Part shown: positions 48,021-59,716 of the stretch, in pieces
How positions within the stretch are numbered: the first letter of the stretch is position 1
Layout of the letters: the number at the start of each line of letters is the position of its first letter
NCBI GenBank assembly: GCA_020205615.1
Contig: CM035171.1
Span: 6,706,399 to 6,770,398 of the forward strand
Source of the DNA: Panax quinquefolius
Lineage: Eukaryota; Streptophyta; Magnoliopsida; Apiales; Araliaceae
Reading direction: 5' to 3'
DNA length: 64,000 bases
Made by a program: the position numbers and the translations under genes
Notes under the pieces: generated by a model
The model's input: the letters and a program-made list of their open reading frames with translations, nothing else
The model's database searches: none
What the model was told of the DNA's origin: nothing

Positions 48021-50796
48021 TGTGACGCCCCCAAAATAGGTCCATTCCATCCAACCCATTCTCGAGTCGCCAAATACATGGTATGTAAATAACTACAACT
48101 TTATTATTACAACATATAAATCATGAGTTTAAATACGATATTGCCATCTGCATAATATCCACACGCAAATAAATCTCCATCATAATTATTGATACATTAT
48201 TTTACAAAAATGGTGAGGACTACTAAACAACTCTCTCTAGAACCTTCATTCCATACCCCGACTAAGTACTACGCTACATTCTCGCCTCCCGAGAAAAAAA
48301 ATGGAACAAAAAGGAAAAGGGTGAGCTCAACTAGCCTAAGAAGAATATTATGACTAAGATAATATACAACAAATTATCGTTAGTCTCCAACAGGAAAAAT
48401 CTAATAGAATACAATAGACAACCAGCTTTTAAATCAACAATCGCAATGAAACAACAATTCATTAGAAGAGTTAAGTAGAGAATGCAAACTACTATCTTCT
48501 ATATATGAATTTAAAAGTTCATCGTCGATATTTTATCCCCTCGTAATATTAATCAATATATATCCGAATCAAATATTCATCTTTGCACTACACAGCCAAA
48601 GATATTCATCATTGGTCATGTTCATCTAAACACTGCTCATCTTTGCACTACGGGCCAATGATATTAATCGATCGGTATGTTCATCTCAACACTGCTCATC
48701 TTTGCACTACGCGCCAAAGATATTCATCAAGAAATCATTCATCTTTGCACTACAAAAGCAAAGATATTCAAAGAATATCATCATTTAGGATGAGGATGAT
48801 GAAAAATATTTTAAAGAAAACGAATCCAAAGTGAAACAAAAGAACAAATATTAAGGATTCGTATTTTAAACAATCCAAGTTCAAAAAATACTTCATAAGT
48901 AATCGAGTGGAGTAAAATTCAAGAATGATCAAAACATGGATACAATCAAAGCTAATATCCATAGTAGATATTTTGGACAAAAAGAAGAAATTTTATTTTT
49001 CTATGAATAAGGTCGTATTCGTGAATAGTCTGATATCGTGAATAAGAACTCAGACACCAAAAGATAGAAATTTCACAAAAACATCTTCACGCTTCACTTA
49101 ATAGTACTTTCGTGAATAGTAACTCGTGAATAGTAACTCATGAATAAGTAACCCCATATGAAAAAGTTCCAAATTTGATAAAAAGTTCCAACCAATATTT
49201 CAAAGATAATGATATTGAAGAAATAATATCATTTGAGAAGAAAATAACATCCCTTACCTCGAAAAGACAAAGACGCCTAGTTGAAACACCTGATATAAAG
49301 GCTATGACTTAAACTTGCAATCGTATAGCAATACTCAAAGTATACTCAAAATACTCACAAGAATACGCCGATAATATAGAGAGAAAACTTGATTTACGGT
49401 GTGATTTTAATTCTAACCTAAGCACCTATTTATAGGAAAATGCTTTAGAACACCAAAGCGAAAATTTAATATAATAATATTATTTATAAACAAAATTCCT
49501 TAGCCCACCTTTGAAATCTGATTTCAAATGATAAGACATGTTAAATGAGGTTCACAAACTCACCAAAAACATTTTTCTCAAAATAATTAATTAAAACTCC
49601 CAAAATCAATTATTTGAACTCAAAACTTCAATAATTCATAACAAATAGCCCTTTTATCGTAAAATTTGAATCACACTAGTTTTTATAAGAAATTCAATTC
49701 TCTACAACTTTGCGTAAGAAAGTTTTTCCAATTCCAAATGTAAATTGATCGAAATTCACAAACGGGTGATTTTACAAAGTATAATCAAATTTTTGTCAAG
49801 AAATGGGTCCACCAACACACAAAACATGTGTGTTAAACATTTAATCCAACAAAAATACTCTTCCTCCTCATTTATTCATATATCGCACATTCATTATAAA
49901 AATATCACCGTTAATATATTATTAAAATAATATATTTAAATGAAATATTTTATCGTAAAAAGATAAAATATTAATTTTCAACAATTGTCACATTAAAATT
50001 TTCTCCATCTATATCCACATAAAATCAATATTTTTCTCATCATATAAATCAATAATTAATTATTCACAAATAATATTACAGAATCAAAGATCTTGTGACC
50101 TGTGCCGCTTCCTGGGAAAGAGGGGTTTTCCAATAAGGATCTCTTCATCTGCCTAGCAATTAGGTGACCAAACCTCTCCTTAGATGTAACTTTCTAGACA
50201 TTGCCAATAATGTTATCTAATAATATTATTCAGATAATATGAATTATTGCTTCGATAATGGAAAATACCGTAATGACAATTTATTGAAACAACAAAGAAT
50301 ATAAAATATCAATACAACAATTATTGAATCAATAAAATAAAATACCGAATAGTAATTAATCGTAATAATTATTGAGTAAAGCCTTCTTACGTAAGAATCA
50401 ATAATTGGTGCAATACCGCGTCTTCTTCGCTCAATAACGCGTATACACGTGTGTTTTAACCACCGGGTATTCCAACAAAGATAATCTGTAATAACTACGC
50501 CCATTATTTATAACAACTTATACTATGTCGTTTTCTTCATCCAATTGCTTTTCATTTGTGGGCCCACATTAAGTTGTCGGCGCCATTCAGCATTTAATAT
50601 TCCCACGGCGAAAGAATATTCCACGACCAAACGAATATTTCCTAAACAATAATGAATATTTTATAACCACTTGCTTATTCGAAATATTTGCATATTTTAC
50701 CCATAACTATCTACATTAATCAAATCAACCCTTACTATTTCAAAATAATAAATAGAGGAAAATAAATTTCATTTATTAATAATTTGGGGTCTTACA
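48021..50796 (-). repeat. 3' LTR of the 48-56 kb element
   Basis: 'tgtgacgccccc' to 'ggggtcttaca', pairing with 53874-56655. TATA box (minus) at 49426-49435; hairpin array 48570-48775. Confidence 0.88.
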
Positions 50797-51240
50797 ACCT
50801 CCCCTCCTTATGAAATTTCGTCCTCGAAATTGACGTACGTACCTGGTGTATCGAAAGATGAGAATACCTCGCTTTCATTTCCGTTTCCAACTCCCAGGTC
50901 ATTTCCTCAATAGCATGGTTTCTCCACAAAACTTTAACTTGTGGTATAACCTTGGTACATAGGACATGTTCTTTCCTCTACAAGATCTTGACAGGTACCT
51001 CCTCGTACGTTAAGTCTTCGGCTATCTCGTCCGGTTCTAACTCAATGACGTAGTTTGGGTCGTCCACATATTTACGTAACATAGATACGTGAAAAACGTT
51101 ATGAACACGCGTCATACTCGGCGGTAAAACGAGTCTATAGGCCACAGTTCTTATTCGATCGAGAATTTCAAATGGATTAATAAATCGAAGGTTTGAGCTT
51201 TCCTCCGATTCTTGCTTTTGAAATAACAACTTCTTGCACC
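50797..51240 (-). pseudogene. Integrase C-terminal tail of the 48-56 kb element
   Basis: The minus-strand frame from 51229 reads 'LRFINPFEILDRIRTVAYRL', then 'MTRVHNVFHVSMLRKYVDDP' and 'VIELEPDEIAEDLTYEEVPV'. This is the clearest copy of the end of a Tekay-type polyprotein, 80 codons without a stop. The catalytic core is missing: at about 51240 the sequence jumps to the segment upstream of integrase. Confidence 0.85.
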
Positions 51241-51830
51241 TCCTTCTTCAAATTCATCAGCTCCGGTGTGTGTAAAAAATGAAATGCGAACTTTAACTTT
51301 ATCGATTAAAGTCGATTATACTCGTATATCATCACGCGGGTAACTAGAGTTTTCATCTCCATCTCTATTATTTGTAAATTATACTGAAATGAGTCTTTGA
51401 CAATATCGTACTCGTATTTGTATACGATCTTCTACGCCGCCTACCACGTTAAACTTTTCCGGGATGGCATGGTCAGAACATGTGCTGAAATGAGTCTCCT
51501 CTTGAGTTCTTCGAAGCTCTTCCCACATTCCTTGCTCCATTCGAATTTTATATCTCTACGAGTCAGCTGCGTTAATGGAATAGTGATTTGAGAGTATCCT
51601 TCAACGAATCTCCGATAATAACCAACTAAGCATAGAAAGCTACGTATTTCGATTACCGACTTAGGTTGTTCTCAATCGCGACTCATATCCCAACCTTGAT
51701 AAAGACGTTACAATGACACCTATCGCTTTACTATCGCATGAATATGGTGTCCCTACGGAGAGTCCGCTTCTGCATTTCCACAAAGGAAGTCACCAGATAA
51801 AGGCTCAGTACCAAATTCTATAGTTAAATT
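51241..51830 (-). pseudogene. RT/RNase H scrap with shared deletion joins
   Basis: Closely matches Tekay-1 7530-8090, including both abnormal joins (near 51420-51480 and 51690-51790). Short pieces of RT connection and RNase H remain. Confidence 0.72.
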
Positions 51831-52560
51831 TTAACTCTTGAAGTTCAATAGAGCCATTCGATATGAGATTTTAGAAATGAGTTTTGTCTGGGTTCAAAGT
51901 CGATACAAAATTTAATATCGAGCTTTGGGAGTAAGCCAAGAAATTCTTCGAAAATACGTCAGAAAAATCAATAACAACATGAATATTATTCAAATCTGAC
52001 GTGTCTTTATTCAAATCCATAACATGGACTAAGAAAACATGACATCCATAATAAACGAATGACTTCATGGCTTGATATAAAAATGTTTAATTACAATGGT
52101 TTGATTGCTTGAATTCAATAACAAAGTTGCTTAGAATATGAAAACTAACAACCTTACAAAAGTAATCAATTTCTATGATGTGTATGTAGTAAGTAACCTT
52201 AAAATCACATCAAAAGCAAATATCTCTATAGAAATAAGGTTAACGTGTAATGTGATAGTGCCAACTCAATCAAGCAAGATTTCTAAACAACGGATGTAAT
52301 GAAAGTTTCTCCTAACGAGTCTCCATAAATAAAGGTCAAAGTCTAATTTTTCCGTAGTCAAGTTCAAACGCTGAAATAAGCAAGAGATAAAAGAAAGGGT
52401 AGAACCCAGATATCTAGTAAGGTATAAACTTCGCAAGAATTTATAATTAACTAACCCGTATAACTTCGTTCGGGTTCCTCGCATTTTTGACCGGTCCACG
52501 ACAAACGCCTTCCAGAACCATCGACTTTGACTTTTCTCGACATCCTTTTGAGTCACCATT
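51831..52560 (-). pseudogene. Protease region remnant
   Basis: Colinear with Tekay-1 8090-8830 and Tekay-3 26460-27160. Contains the 'VMDLNKDTSDLNNI' segment (51925-52025) that precedes RT in these elements. Broken frame. Confidence 0.7.
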
Positions 52561-53700
52561 CCCACCGGATCGGGTTTCGATACCGCATAAATCTCGAGCG
52601 ATATGTCCTTCTTTTCCACAATTATAGCATACCTTAAACTGTTGTGGGAAGTTTGGGTACGATATGTCCTCTTTCCCACATTTGTAACATACAACCGGGT
52701 GGTCTTTCTCCTCCTCGAACCAAATACATCTTCTTGGCCGACGCCTTTCACATGGTCGTTGTTGAATCTCCTCTTTTTAAAATCTCCTCCCGACTCACTT
52801 CTTCTATTTTCATGGCCACGATTACCACCAGTAGTGGTTACCGCTTTGTCCGTATTCTTCTTTCTCCGCCGGTTATCGTTAATCGATGATCGCTATCTTC
52901 TTGATGATGATCCTCGGTTATGGTCCCTCGGTTGAACGTACTCGTTATCTCGCTCTAACAACCGAGCCTCGCCGACAACATCTCGAATAGAGAGAAAATT
53001 TATGAGAAATGAGATATCGACGTATGCCGGGTTTCAAACCTCTCGTAAACATCTCTGCGTCATACGCTCCTCATTCTCCACCAAATGAGGTGAAACTCGG
53101 ATAACTCCGCGAACTTCGCCTGCGTCTTTGGGACACCGCCATGTTATTCGCTCCATCCTAATAAACTCCACTTCCTTCATATGACGAATACTTTCGTGGA
53201 AGTACTTGTCATTGAACTCGCTTCTCAAACATCTCCCACGATACGCCGAAAGGTACCGGATGGGTACGCTTCATAGATTCCCACCAGTAATTAGCCTCGT
53301 TATTTTAACATAAAAGTAGCGAATGGAACTTTCTGCTTCCTCCGCATCCCAAGACATCGAATATCTTGGTAATTTGTTTGACCCACGCTCACTTTAATCG
53401 AATCCTAAGATTCCCGCATTCGTGGTCCCAACTCTTTAGGCTCGCTTGTTTGTGACCACCCGTGAATTGCTATCATTTTCTCCTCAGATTTTTGAACACG
53501 AGTCTCCTCGTTGATTTTGCATGAAATGCAAAAGCTTCTAAACATCCCCTCGTTCATCATCTCGCTTTCGGTGGTGTTGTTCACAGGAGGAACATTGCCA
53601 CCAGATCACGCTCTCCTCGTTGGTAAAGACAGCATCTCCGCTGGTCTCATTTACTCCATTCATTAATATTCTCGGTTGACATTCTCAAATCATCGTCATA
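52561..53700 (-). pseudogene. Gag remnant of the 48-56 kb element
   Basis: Minus-strand gag from about 53690 ('MSTENIN') to the zinc knuckle near 52590-52640 (C-Y-N-C-G-K-E-G-H-I-A-R-D, last Cys displaced by an inserted Leu). Gag core near 53034-53230. Long minus-strand runs in other frames here are not real genes. Confidence 0.8.
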
Positions 53701-53873
53701 AAACAAGGGTTAATTAAGGAAATCAATATATCACATAATATCCCTATATACTTGACCAACTAACAAATAAGCTTAGGTAGGACACACTAAGCGAAGGATT
53801 TACTCGCCTCTCCCTCCTAGTTCTATTCCCCGATCTCCGCCAAAGATCATATCCCTAAGCTCGATACCAACCG
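53701..53873 (-). promoter_or_regulatory. Leader and primer binding site
   Basis: The minus strand next to the LTR reads TTGGTATCGAGCTTAGGG, the tRNA-Met-type primer site with the same one-base loss as in the other copies. Confidence 0.72.
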
Positions 53874-56655
53874 TGGCCCCCAAAATAGGTCCATTCCATC
53901 CAACCCATTCTCAGTCGCCAAATACATGGTACGTAAATAACTACAACTTTATTATTACAACATATAAACTGTGAGTTTAAATACGATATTGCCATCAGAT
54001 AATATCAACACGTAAATAAATCCCCATCATAATTATTGATACATTATTTTACAAAATGGTGAGGACTACTAAACAACTCTCTTTAGAACCTTCATTCCAT
54101 ACCCATTACTAAGTACTTCGCTACATTCTTGCCTCCCGAAAAAAAAATGGAACAAAAAGGAAAAGGGTGAGCTCAACTAGCCCAAAAAGAATATTATGAC
54201 TAAGATAATATACAACAAATTATCGTTAGTCTCCAACAGGAAAAAATCTAATAGAATACAATAGACAACCAGCTTTTAAATCAACAATCTGCAATGAAAA
54301 CAACAATTCATTAGAAGAGTTAAGTAGAGAATGCAAACTACTATCTTCTATATATGAATTTAAAAGTTCATCGTCGATATTTTATCCCCAATAATATCAA
54401 TCAATATATATCCGAATCAAATATTCATCTTTGCACTACAGGCCAAAGATATTCATCACCGGTCATGTATGCATCTAAACACTGTTCATCTTTGCACTAC
54501 GGCCAATGATATTAATCGATCGGTCATGTTCATCTCAACACTGCTCATCTTTGCACTACTTCGCCAAAGATATTCATCAAGAAATCATTCATCTTTGCAC
54601 TACTAAAGCAAAAGATATTCAAGAATATCATCATTTAGGGTGAGGATGATGAAAATATTTTAAAGAAAAACGAATCCAAAGTGAAACAAAAGAACAAATA
54701 TTAAGGATTCAGTATTTTAAACAATCCAAGTTCAAAAATACTTCATAAGTAATCGAGTGGAGTAAAATTCAAGAATGATCAAAACATGGATACAATCAAA
54801 GCTAGTATCCATAGTAGATATTTTGGACAAAAAGAAGAAATTTTATTTTTCTATTGATAAGTGTTGTATTCATGAATAGTCAGATATACATGAATAGTCT
54901 TGAGATACGTGAATAGTAACTCCGACACCAAAAGATAGAAATTTCACAAAAACATCTTCACGCCTTCATGAATAGTACTCGTGAATAAGTAACTCGTGAA
55001 TAAGAACTCATGAATAAATAACCAGGACATGAAAAAAGTTCCAAATTTGATAAAAGTTCCAACTAATATTTCAAAGATAATGATATTGAAGAAATAATAT
55101 CATTTGAGAAGAAAATAACATCCCTTACCTCGAAAGACGATTTTTAATAAACACCGGATATAAAGCTATGACTTGAACTTTGCACCAGTATAGCAATACT
55201 CAAAGTATACTCAAAATACTCACAAGAATACGCCGATAATATAGAGAGAAAACTTTAGTTTCGGTGTGATTTTCAATTCTAACCTAAGCACCTTATTTAT
55301 AGGAAAATCTTTGTAACACCAAAAGCGAAAAAATTTAATATAATAATATTATTTATAAACAAAATTCCTTAGCCCACCTTTGAAATCTGATTTCAGCCAT
55401 AGCACATGTTAAATGAGGTTCACAAACTCACCAAAAACATTTTTCTCAAAATAATTAATTAAAACTCCCAAAATCAATTATTTGAACTCAAAACTTCAAT
55501 AATTCATAACAAATAGCCCTTTTATCGTAAAATTTGAATCTCACGAGTTTTTATAGGAAATTCAATTCTCTACAACTTTGCGTAAGAAAGTTTTTCCAAA
55601 TTCCAAATGTAAATTGATCGAAATTCACAAACGGGTGATTTTACGATTATAATCAAATTTCGGGCCAAGAAATGGGTCCACCAACACACAAAACATGTGT
55701 TAAACATTTAATCCAACAAAAATACTCTTCCTCCTCATTTATTCATATATCACACATTCATTATAAAATATATCACCGTTAATATATTATTAAAATAATA
55801 TATTTAAATGAAATATTTTATCGTAAAAAGATAAAATATTAATTTTCAATAATTGTCACATTAAAAATTTTCTCCATCTATATCCACATAAAATCAATAT
55901 TTTTCTCATCATATAAATCAATAATTAATTATTCACAAATAATATTACAGAATCACAAGATCGGCAACCGTGCCGCTCCTGAGAGAGAGGGGCTTTCCAA
56001 TAAGGATCTCTCCTTCTTGGCGCCATGATTAGGTGACCAAACCTCTCCTTGGAGCGAACTTTCTAGATATCGCCAATAATGTTATCTAATAATATTATTC
56101 GGATAATATGAATTATTGCTTCGATAATGGAAAATACCGTGTAATAACAATTTATTGAAACAACAAGAATATAAAATATCAATCTGACAATTATTGAATC
56201 AATAAAATAAAATACCGAATATTAATTACTTTAATAATTATCGAGTAGTGCCTTCTTACGTAAGAATCAATAATTGGTGCAATACTGCGCTTCTTCGTTC
56301 AACAACGCCAGACATCGTGTTTTAACCAATTCGGGTATTCCAACAAGATTAATGTAAATAACTACGACGTTATTTATAACAACTTATACTGTCGCTTTCT
56401 TCATCCAATTGCTTTCCGTTATGGGCCCACACAAAGGCTGCCAGTAAATTTAATATTTCCCGATGCAAAGAAAGAATATTCCACGACCAAACGAATATTT
56501 CCCGACAATAATGAATATTTTATAACCACTTGCTTATTCAAATATTTGCATATTTTTACCCATAACTATCCACATTAATCAAATCAACCCTTACTATTTC
56601 AAAATAATAAATAGAGGAAAATAAATTTCATTTATTAATAATTTGGGGTCTTACA
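53874..56655 (-). repeat. 5' LTR of the 48-56 kb element
   Basis: Pairs with 48021-50796; left edge altered ('tggcccccaaaa'), right edge 'ggggtcttaca' next to TGAGT. Hairpin array 54420-54625. Confidence 0.88.
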
Positions 56656-57101
56656 TGAGTATATAAGGAGGAAGAGTATTTTTGTGGCAATAAATGTTTA
56701 ACACATATTTTTGTGTGTTGGTGGACACAATTATCGAATCAAATTTGATTATAAATTTATAAAATCGCCTGCTTGTGGGTTTCAATCAATTTTTGTTTGG
56801 AATTTGGAAAAACTTTCTTCTACAAAGTTGTAGAGAATTGAATTTCCTATAAAAAGTAGCGAGATTCGAATTTTTTGATAAAAGGGCTATTTATTATGAA
56901 TTATTGAAGTTCCGAAGCTCCGAAATAATTGATTTTTGGAAGTTAAAATAATTTAAATAAGAAAAACATTTTTTGTGTTTGGTGGGAATCTTTAACACAT
57001 GCTAAGTTGCTGAATTCAGATGATTCTAAGTGGGCGTAGACAAATTAATATATATATTATTATTATATTAAATTTTCTACTTTGGTGTTCTAAGCATTTT
57101 C

Positions 57102-57111
57102 CTATAAATAG
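57102..57111 (+). promoter_or_regulatory. TATA box of the solo LTR
   Basis: CTATAAATAG followed by 'ttctctctatattatcg', as in the other family-A LTRs. A solo LTR can act as a stand-alone promoter toward the right. Confidence 0.55.
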
Positions 57112-58931
57112 GGTGCTTAGGTTAGAATTGAAAATCACACCGAAACTCAAAGTTTTCTCTCTATATTATCGAAGCGTATTCTTGTGAGTATTTTGAGTAT
57201 ACTTTGAGTATTGCTATACTGCAAGTTCAAGTTCAAGTCAGCCTATATCCTGTTTCAACTGAAATCTTGTCTTTTCGAGGTAAGGGATGTTATTTTATTC
57301 GAAATGATATTATTTCTTCAATATCATTATGCTTAAATATTTGGTTGGAAATTTTTATCAAATTTAGAATTTTTCATGACGGGGTTACTATTCACGAAGT
57401 TACTATTCATGAGTTACTATTCACGAGTTACTATTCATGAGTTACTATTCACGAGTTACTTATTCACGAAATACTATTCACGAAGCGTGAAGATATTTTT
57501 TGTGAAATTTCTATCTTTTGGTGTCTGAGTTACTATTCACGATACTTGCACTATTCACGTATACTGATCTTATTCACGAATACGCATAATTCAATTTAAA
57601 AATGAAATTTCCTCTTTTTGTTCAAAATATCTATTATGGATACTAGCTTTGATTGTATCTATGTTTTGATCATTCTTGAATTTTACTCCACTCGATTACT
57701 TATGAAGTATTTTTGAACTTGGATTGTTTAAAATACTAATCCTTAATATTTGTTCTTTTGTTTCACCGATTCGCTTCCTTTAAAATATTTTTCATCATCC
57801 TCACCCTAAATGATGATATTACTAAATATCTTTGGCCCAGTGGTGCAAAAGATGAATGATTTCTTAATGAATATCTTTGGCCCGTAGTGCAAAAGATGAG
57901 CAGTGTTGAGATGAACATGACTTCTTCGATTAATATCTTTGGCCCGTAGTACAAAGATGAACAGTGTTTTAGATGAACATGACCCATCGATGAATATCTT
58001 TGGCTCAGTGGTGCAAAGATGAATATTTGATTCCGTATATATATTGATTGATGTTACAGGGATAAAATATCGACGATGAACTTTTAAATTCATATATATA
58101 GAAGATAGTAGTTTGCATTCTCTACTTAACTCTTCTAATGAATTGTTGTTTCTATTTGCAGCTTGTTGATTTAAAACCGGTTGCCTATTGTATTCTATTA
58201 GATTTTTCCTCGTTGGAAACTAACGATAATTTGTTGTATATTATCTTAGTCATAATATTCTTTCTTCGGGCTAGTTGAGCTCACCCTTTTTCTTTTGTTC
58301 CATTTTTCTTCTCGTAACGCGAGAAATGTAGCGAGTGCGAAGCCTGGGTATGTAATGATGGTTATAGAGAGAGTTGTTTAGTAGTCCTTACCATTTTTAT
58401 AAAATAATGTATAAATAATTGTGATGAGGATTAATTTGGGTATGTATATTGTCTAGAAGACAATAATTGTATTTAAACTCACAAAGAAATATGTTGTCGT
58501 ATTTTGCACGACAAATGTATTAATAAAGTTGTAGTTATTTCTGTACCATGTAGTTGGCGACTCAGAATGGGTTGAATGGAATGGACCTATTTTGGGGGCG
58601 TCACAACGCGTATTATTGTACTTTTACCACCGAATAGTTTAACGGTAAAAACTTTCGCCGTTATTTTTATAAAAAGATATTTATGTCGTTTTCTAACTAC
58701 GACAATACTTCCGTTATGGGGTCCAGCAATGATGGTGTCATCGTACGGATATCCCTTGACAAAAAGAATATTCCCCGACCGAACGAATATTTTATATCAA
58801 CTTGCTTAATTTGTAAAATTTTCAAATATCACCCTTATCTTTAACCTTTTATCAATTTAACCATTTACTAAATAGAATAACAATTATCAGAAAATTGAAT
58901 ACTTTCATTTCGTAAAATTCGGGGTCTTACA

Positions 58932-59135
58932 AGTTGGCCATTAGGTGATTTGTTGTGTGAGGCGTATGGGTCGACCCTTCCGCGGATTGGTTATGTTTGT
59001 GCCAAACACGCCTTCCGATTTTGCATGCATCTGGATCAAGCCAATTCGATGTATGTTAATGCCTATGTGACATTATTTAACTTGCTTGTGTGTCAAGATA
59101 TATTTTTGTTTTGTTCTGACCTCGGTATGAAATAA
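58932..59135 (+). CDS. Unidentified open fragment next to LTR end
   Basis: I do not recognise this protein. The frame opens right after the LTR relic ('SWPLGDLLCEAYGSTLP...') and runs about 67 codons to TAA at 59135, with an ATG at 58950-58952 in the ORF-start position only if a non-ATG start is accepted. Base composition is less AT-rich than the repeats, and the back half is hydrophobic (LFNLLVCQDIFLF). It could be the remains of an exon cut by the LTR, or chance. Confidence 0.25.
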   Translation, partial: SWPLGDLLCEAYGSTLPRIGYVCAKHAFRFCMHLDQANSMYVNAYVTLFNLLVCQDIFLFCSDLGMK

Positions 59136-59491
59136 CATCCAACCATTTGATTCAGTCTATTATTTCGTTGTGTTAATTTTGTTCGTTTCAGTTTAGTTCA
59201 GTTCATTTAATTGAGTTAGTTATTTCGTTTTATTATTCTTGTACTCTATATTCGTACTGGCTCTTGGCTCATGTTGTGGTTTTCTTCCGACGGGTAATTA
59301 GGAGGATCAACGGCAAATGTGATAAGAGCTCTGTTATTTTCAATATGTTCAGACTTGTGACTCATATTTTAGAAGCTACTGAAAAAGGTTAGTGCAGAAC
59401 GGAGCGTAGTAAAACGACGCACTAGCCCATCAGAGTTGAACTTAAGGTTGGAGAATGCACGGCGCTAAGCTTCCCATGATGCAATATGTAG
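59136..59491. other. No gene seen
   Basis: T-rich sequence, then a GC-richer stretch from about 59390. It ends in 'gcaatatgtag', which could serve as an intron acceptor for the open fragment that follows. Confidence 0.45.
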
Positions 59492-59716
59492 TTTCTTCAA
59501 CAAGATGGCAGAAGTGCGCTTGGAGAAGCACAGGGCGCTTCTGCGGATGCAGTTTTTGAGTATCTTGGCCTTGGTCGGCGCCAATGGGAAGCCGTGAGCG
59601 GCAGCAGTCGCGGCCGGTACGATCGAGTTTTAATCGGTCGTTTTTTGGAAGGACATTATGAATATTTGAGTTATAATGTGAAGTATGGTTTGAATAGAAT
59701 TAGTAGTTACAAATAA
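59492..59716 (+). CDS. Putative terminal exon, unidentified protein
   Basis: An open frame of 74 codons ends at TAA 59714-59716 and lacks an initiating ATG. It is preceded by an in-frame TAG that lies in a plausible acceptor (ending at 59491). It reads 'FLQQDGRSALGEAQGASADA', then 'VFEYLGLGRRQWEAV', a Ser/Gly/Arg stretch, and 'FLEGHYEYLSYNVKYGL'. The composition is clearly richer in GC than the flanks and a possible AATAAA signal follows at about 59750. This looks like the last exon of a gene or a gene fragment caught among repeats. I cannot name it; the 58932 fragment could belong to the same broken gene. Confidence 0.4.
   Translation, partial: FLQQDGRSALGEAQGASADAVFEYLGLGRRQWEAVSGSSRGRYDRVLIGRFLEGHYEYLSYNVKYGLNRISSYK

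Larger units (their letters stand above)
48021..56655 (-). mobile_element. Deleted Tekay-type element inside the solo LTR
   Basis: Minus-strand element flanked by TGAGT (48016-48020 and 56656-56660). LTRs are 48021-50796 (2776 bp) and 53874-56655 (2782 bp). The 3.08-kb interior keeps the C-terminal tail, a scrap of RT/RNase H, protease and gag. Most of integrase and RT are absent. LTR ends carry 'ggtccattccatccaaccca', also in the host solo LTR, defining a subfamily distinct from Tekay-1/3 ('ggtatacacaacaccca'). Confidence 0.9.
47106..58605 (+). mobile_element. Solo Tekay-type LTR (interrupted)
   Basis: 'tgtaagacccc' at 47106 and 'gggggcgtcaca' ending at 58605, flanked by ACGCG on both sides (47101-47105, 58606-58610). 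The halves 47106-48020 and 56656-58605 total 2.87 kb, a full LTR with no internal region. It carries arrays at 57380-57590 and 57830-58030. Formed by LTR-LTR recombination; later hit by 48021-56655. Confidence 0.88.
46600..58931 (-). mobile_element. Old gypsy LTR relic interrupted by element nest
   Basis: Two pieces, about 46600-47105 and 58606-58931, are diverged versions of the right half of gypsy LTRs ('aagaggggctttccgataag', 'gacttctcacgtaagcatc', 'ggggtcttaca' end). The left boundary is uncertain and the start of the LTR is missing. A solo Tekay LTR with its own nested element splits it. What follows the end is not a purine tract, so it is a solo LTR or an end LTR. Confidence 0.7.

Noticed and set aside
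52266..52751. Longest open frame in the window, 161 codons, minus strand
   Set aside because: It runs across the gag-protease join of the 48-56 kb element mostly out of the family frame; the zinc knuckle reads in another frame.
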